Made by a program: the position numbers and the translations under genes
Assembly (NCBI GenBank): GCA_051746205.1
Contig: JBNJEU010000005.1
Location: forward strand, 8,448 to 72,447
DNA from: Thiohalospira sp051746205
Lineage (GTDB): Bacteria > Pseudomonadota > Gammaproteobacteria > Thiohalospirales > Thiohalospiraceae
Direction: 5' to 3'
DNA: 64,000 nucleotides
Shown: piece after piece, positions 63,742 to 64,000 of the stretch
Layout: every line of letters begins with the position of its first letter
Numbering within the stretch: position 1 is the first letter of the stretch
The notes under the pieces: model-generated
The model's input: only the letters and a program-made list of their open reading frames with translations
What the model was told of the DNA's origin: nothing
Database searches by the model: none

Positions 63742-64000
63742 GCCGGAAAGGTCGATGGGCCGCACGAGTGTCGCTGGTGGCCGCGTTCTGCCTTCTGGTC
63801 GCGCCGGCGCAAGCCGATCGTCGTCTCGTTCTCGGCATCCTGGCCGTCGAACCCGTCGAGGTCGCCGAGGAGCGCTGGCAACCTCTGCTCGACTACCTGG
63901 ACGATGAACTGGATGACGTGCGCATCGAAGGGGTCATCGCCGATCACACCGGGATCGAAGAGCAGCTGCGGCACAACAGACTCGATTTCCTGCTGACCAA
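63738..64000 (+). CDS. PhnD-like periplasmic binding domain protein, truncated by the window
   Basis: The first 87 residues are visible. A signal peptide ends at AQA (residue about 27), followed by DRRLVLGILAVEPVEVAEER and an N-lobe like that of phosphonate-type binding proteins (RWQPLLDYLDDEL, NRLDFLLT). It starts as ATGA overlapping the preceding gene. Such domains occur in free binding proteins and as the sensor part of histidine kinases or diguanylate cyclases (for example TtrS); the rest lies beyond the window. Confidence 0.6.
   Translation, partial: MSRKGRWAARVSLVAAFCLLVAPAQADRRLVLGILAVEPVEVAEERWQPLLDYLDDELDDVRIEGVIADHTGIEEQLRHNRLDFLLT

Overview
This is a GC-rich chromosomal segment of a gammaproteobacterium, probably a Chromatiales/Ectothiorhodospiraceae-like sulfur or phototrophic bacterium. 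The class follows from Pseudomonas-type gene neighbourhoods: dksA-gluQ-small membrane protein-cbrA; dapC/dapD/dapE beside glnD-map-rpsB-tsf-pyrH-frr-uppS-cdsA-dxr-rseP-bamA-skp-lpxD-fabZ-lpxA; and smc-zipA-ligA. A CbbY-type phosphatase hints at a Calvin cycle, and a large Mrp-type antiporter operon fits a saline or alkaline habitat. The genus cannot be fixed from the sequence. I saw no rRNA, tRNA, CRISPR array or insertion sequence.

Layout. 1-4165: CbrA-like transporter/sensor kinase (cut by the left edge), its small overlapping partner, gluQ and dksA, all on the minus strand. 4166-7634: three plus-strand genes, an EAL-HDOD signalling protein, a CbbY-like phosphatase and a degenerate HD-GYP protein. 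7619-9315 (minus): FGGY sugar kinase and queF. 9417-16056: smc, zipA, ligA. 16056-23037: an eight-gene, overlap-coupled Mrp/Mbh-like cation antiporter operon with three NuoL/M/N-like subunits. 23150-27194: methyltransferase, Tat-exported patatin, Na/Pi cotransporter and a small coiled-coil protein. 27191-28746 (minus): msrPQ behind an FNR-like box. 29053-31892: the AmmeMemoRadiSam trio, split divergently around a 47-bp perfect inverted repeat. 31889-35092 (minus): dapC-dapD-dapE. 35334-37004: two tandem HDOD proteins. 36993-40453 (minus): map-glnD. 40681-52989: the long translation/envelope biogenesis array from rpsB to lpxA. 52958-56238 (minus): gnnA-like, gnnB-like and lpxB, which together predict a lipid A built on 2,3-diamino-2,3-dideoxyglucose. 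56327-60034 (minus): a fused 5-oxoprolinase/hydantoinase. 60256-64000: an XRE regulator, a 750-bp gene-poor stretch with a perfect FNR box, an iron-type alcohol dehydrogenase and two periplasmic-binding-type proteins, the last cut by the right edge.

How the genes work together. The central block couples ribosome and elongation factor supply, UMP kinase, isoprenoid and undecaprenyl precursors, phospholipid precursor synthesis, outer-membrane protein assembly and lipid A synthesis. The DAP operon supplies peptidoglycan and lysine. The most unusual parts are the Mrp/Mbh-like complex whose third channel subunit lacks the conserved TM5 glutamate, the gnnA/gnnB/lpxB cluster opposed to lpxA, the nested inverted repeat inside the AmmeMemoRadiSam locus, and the FNR-box region near 60.7 kb.
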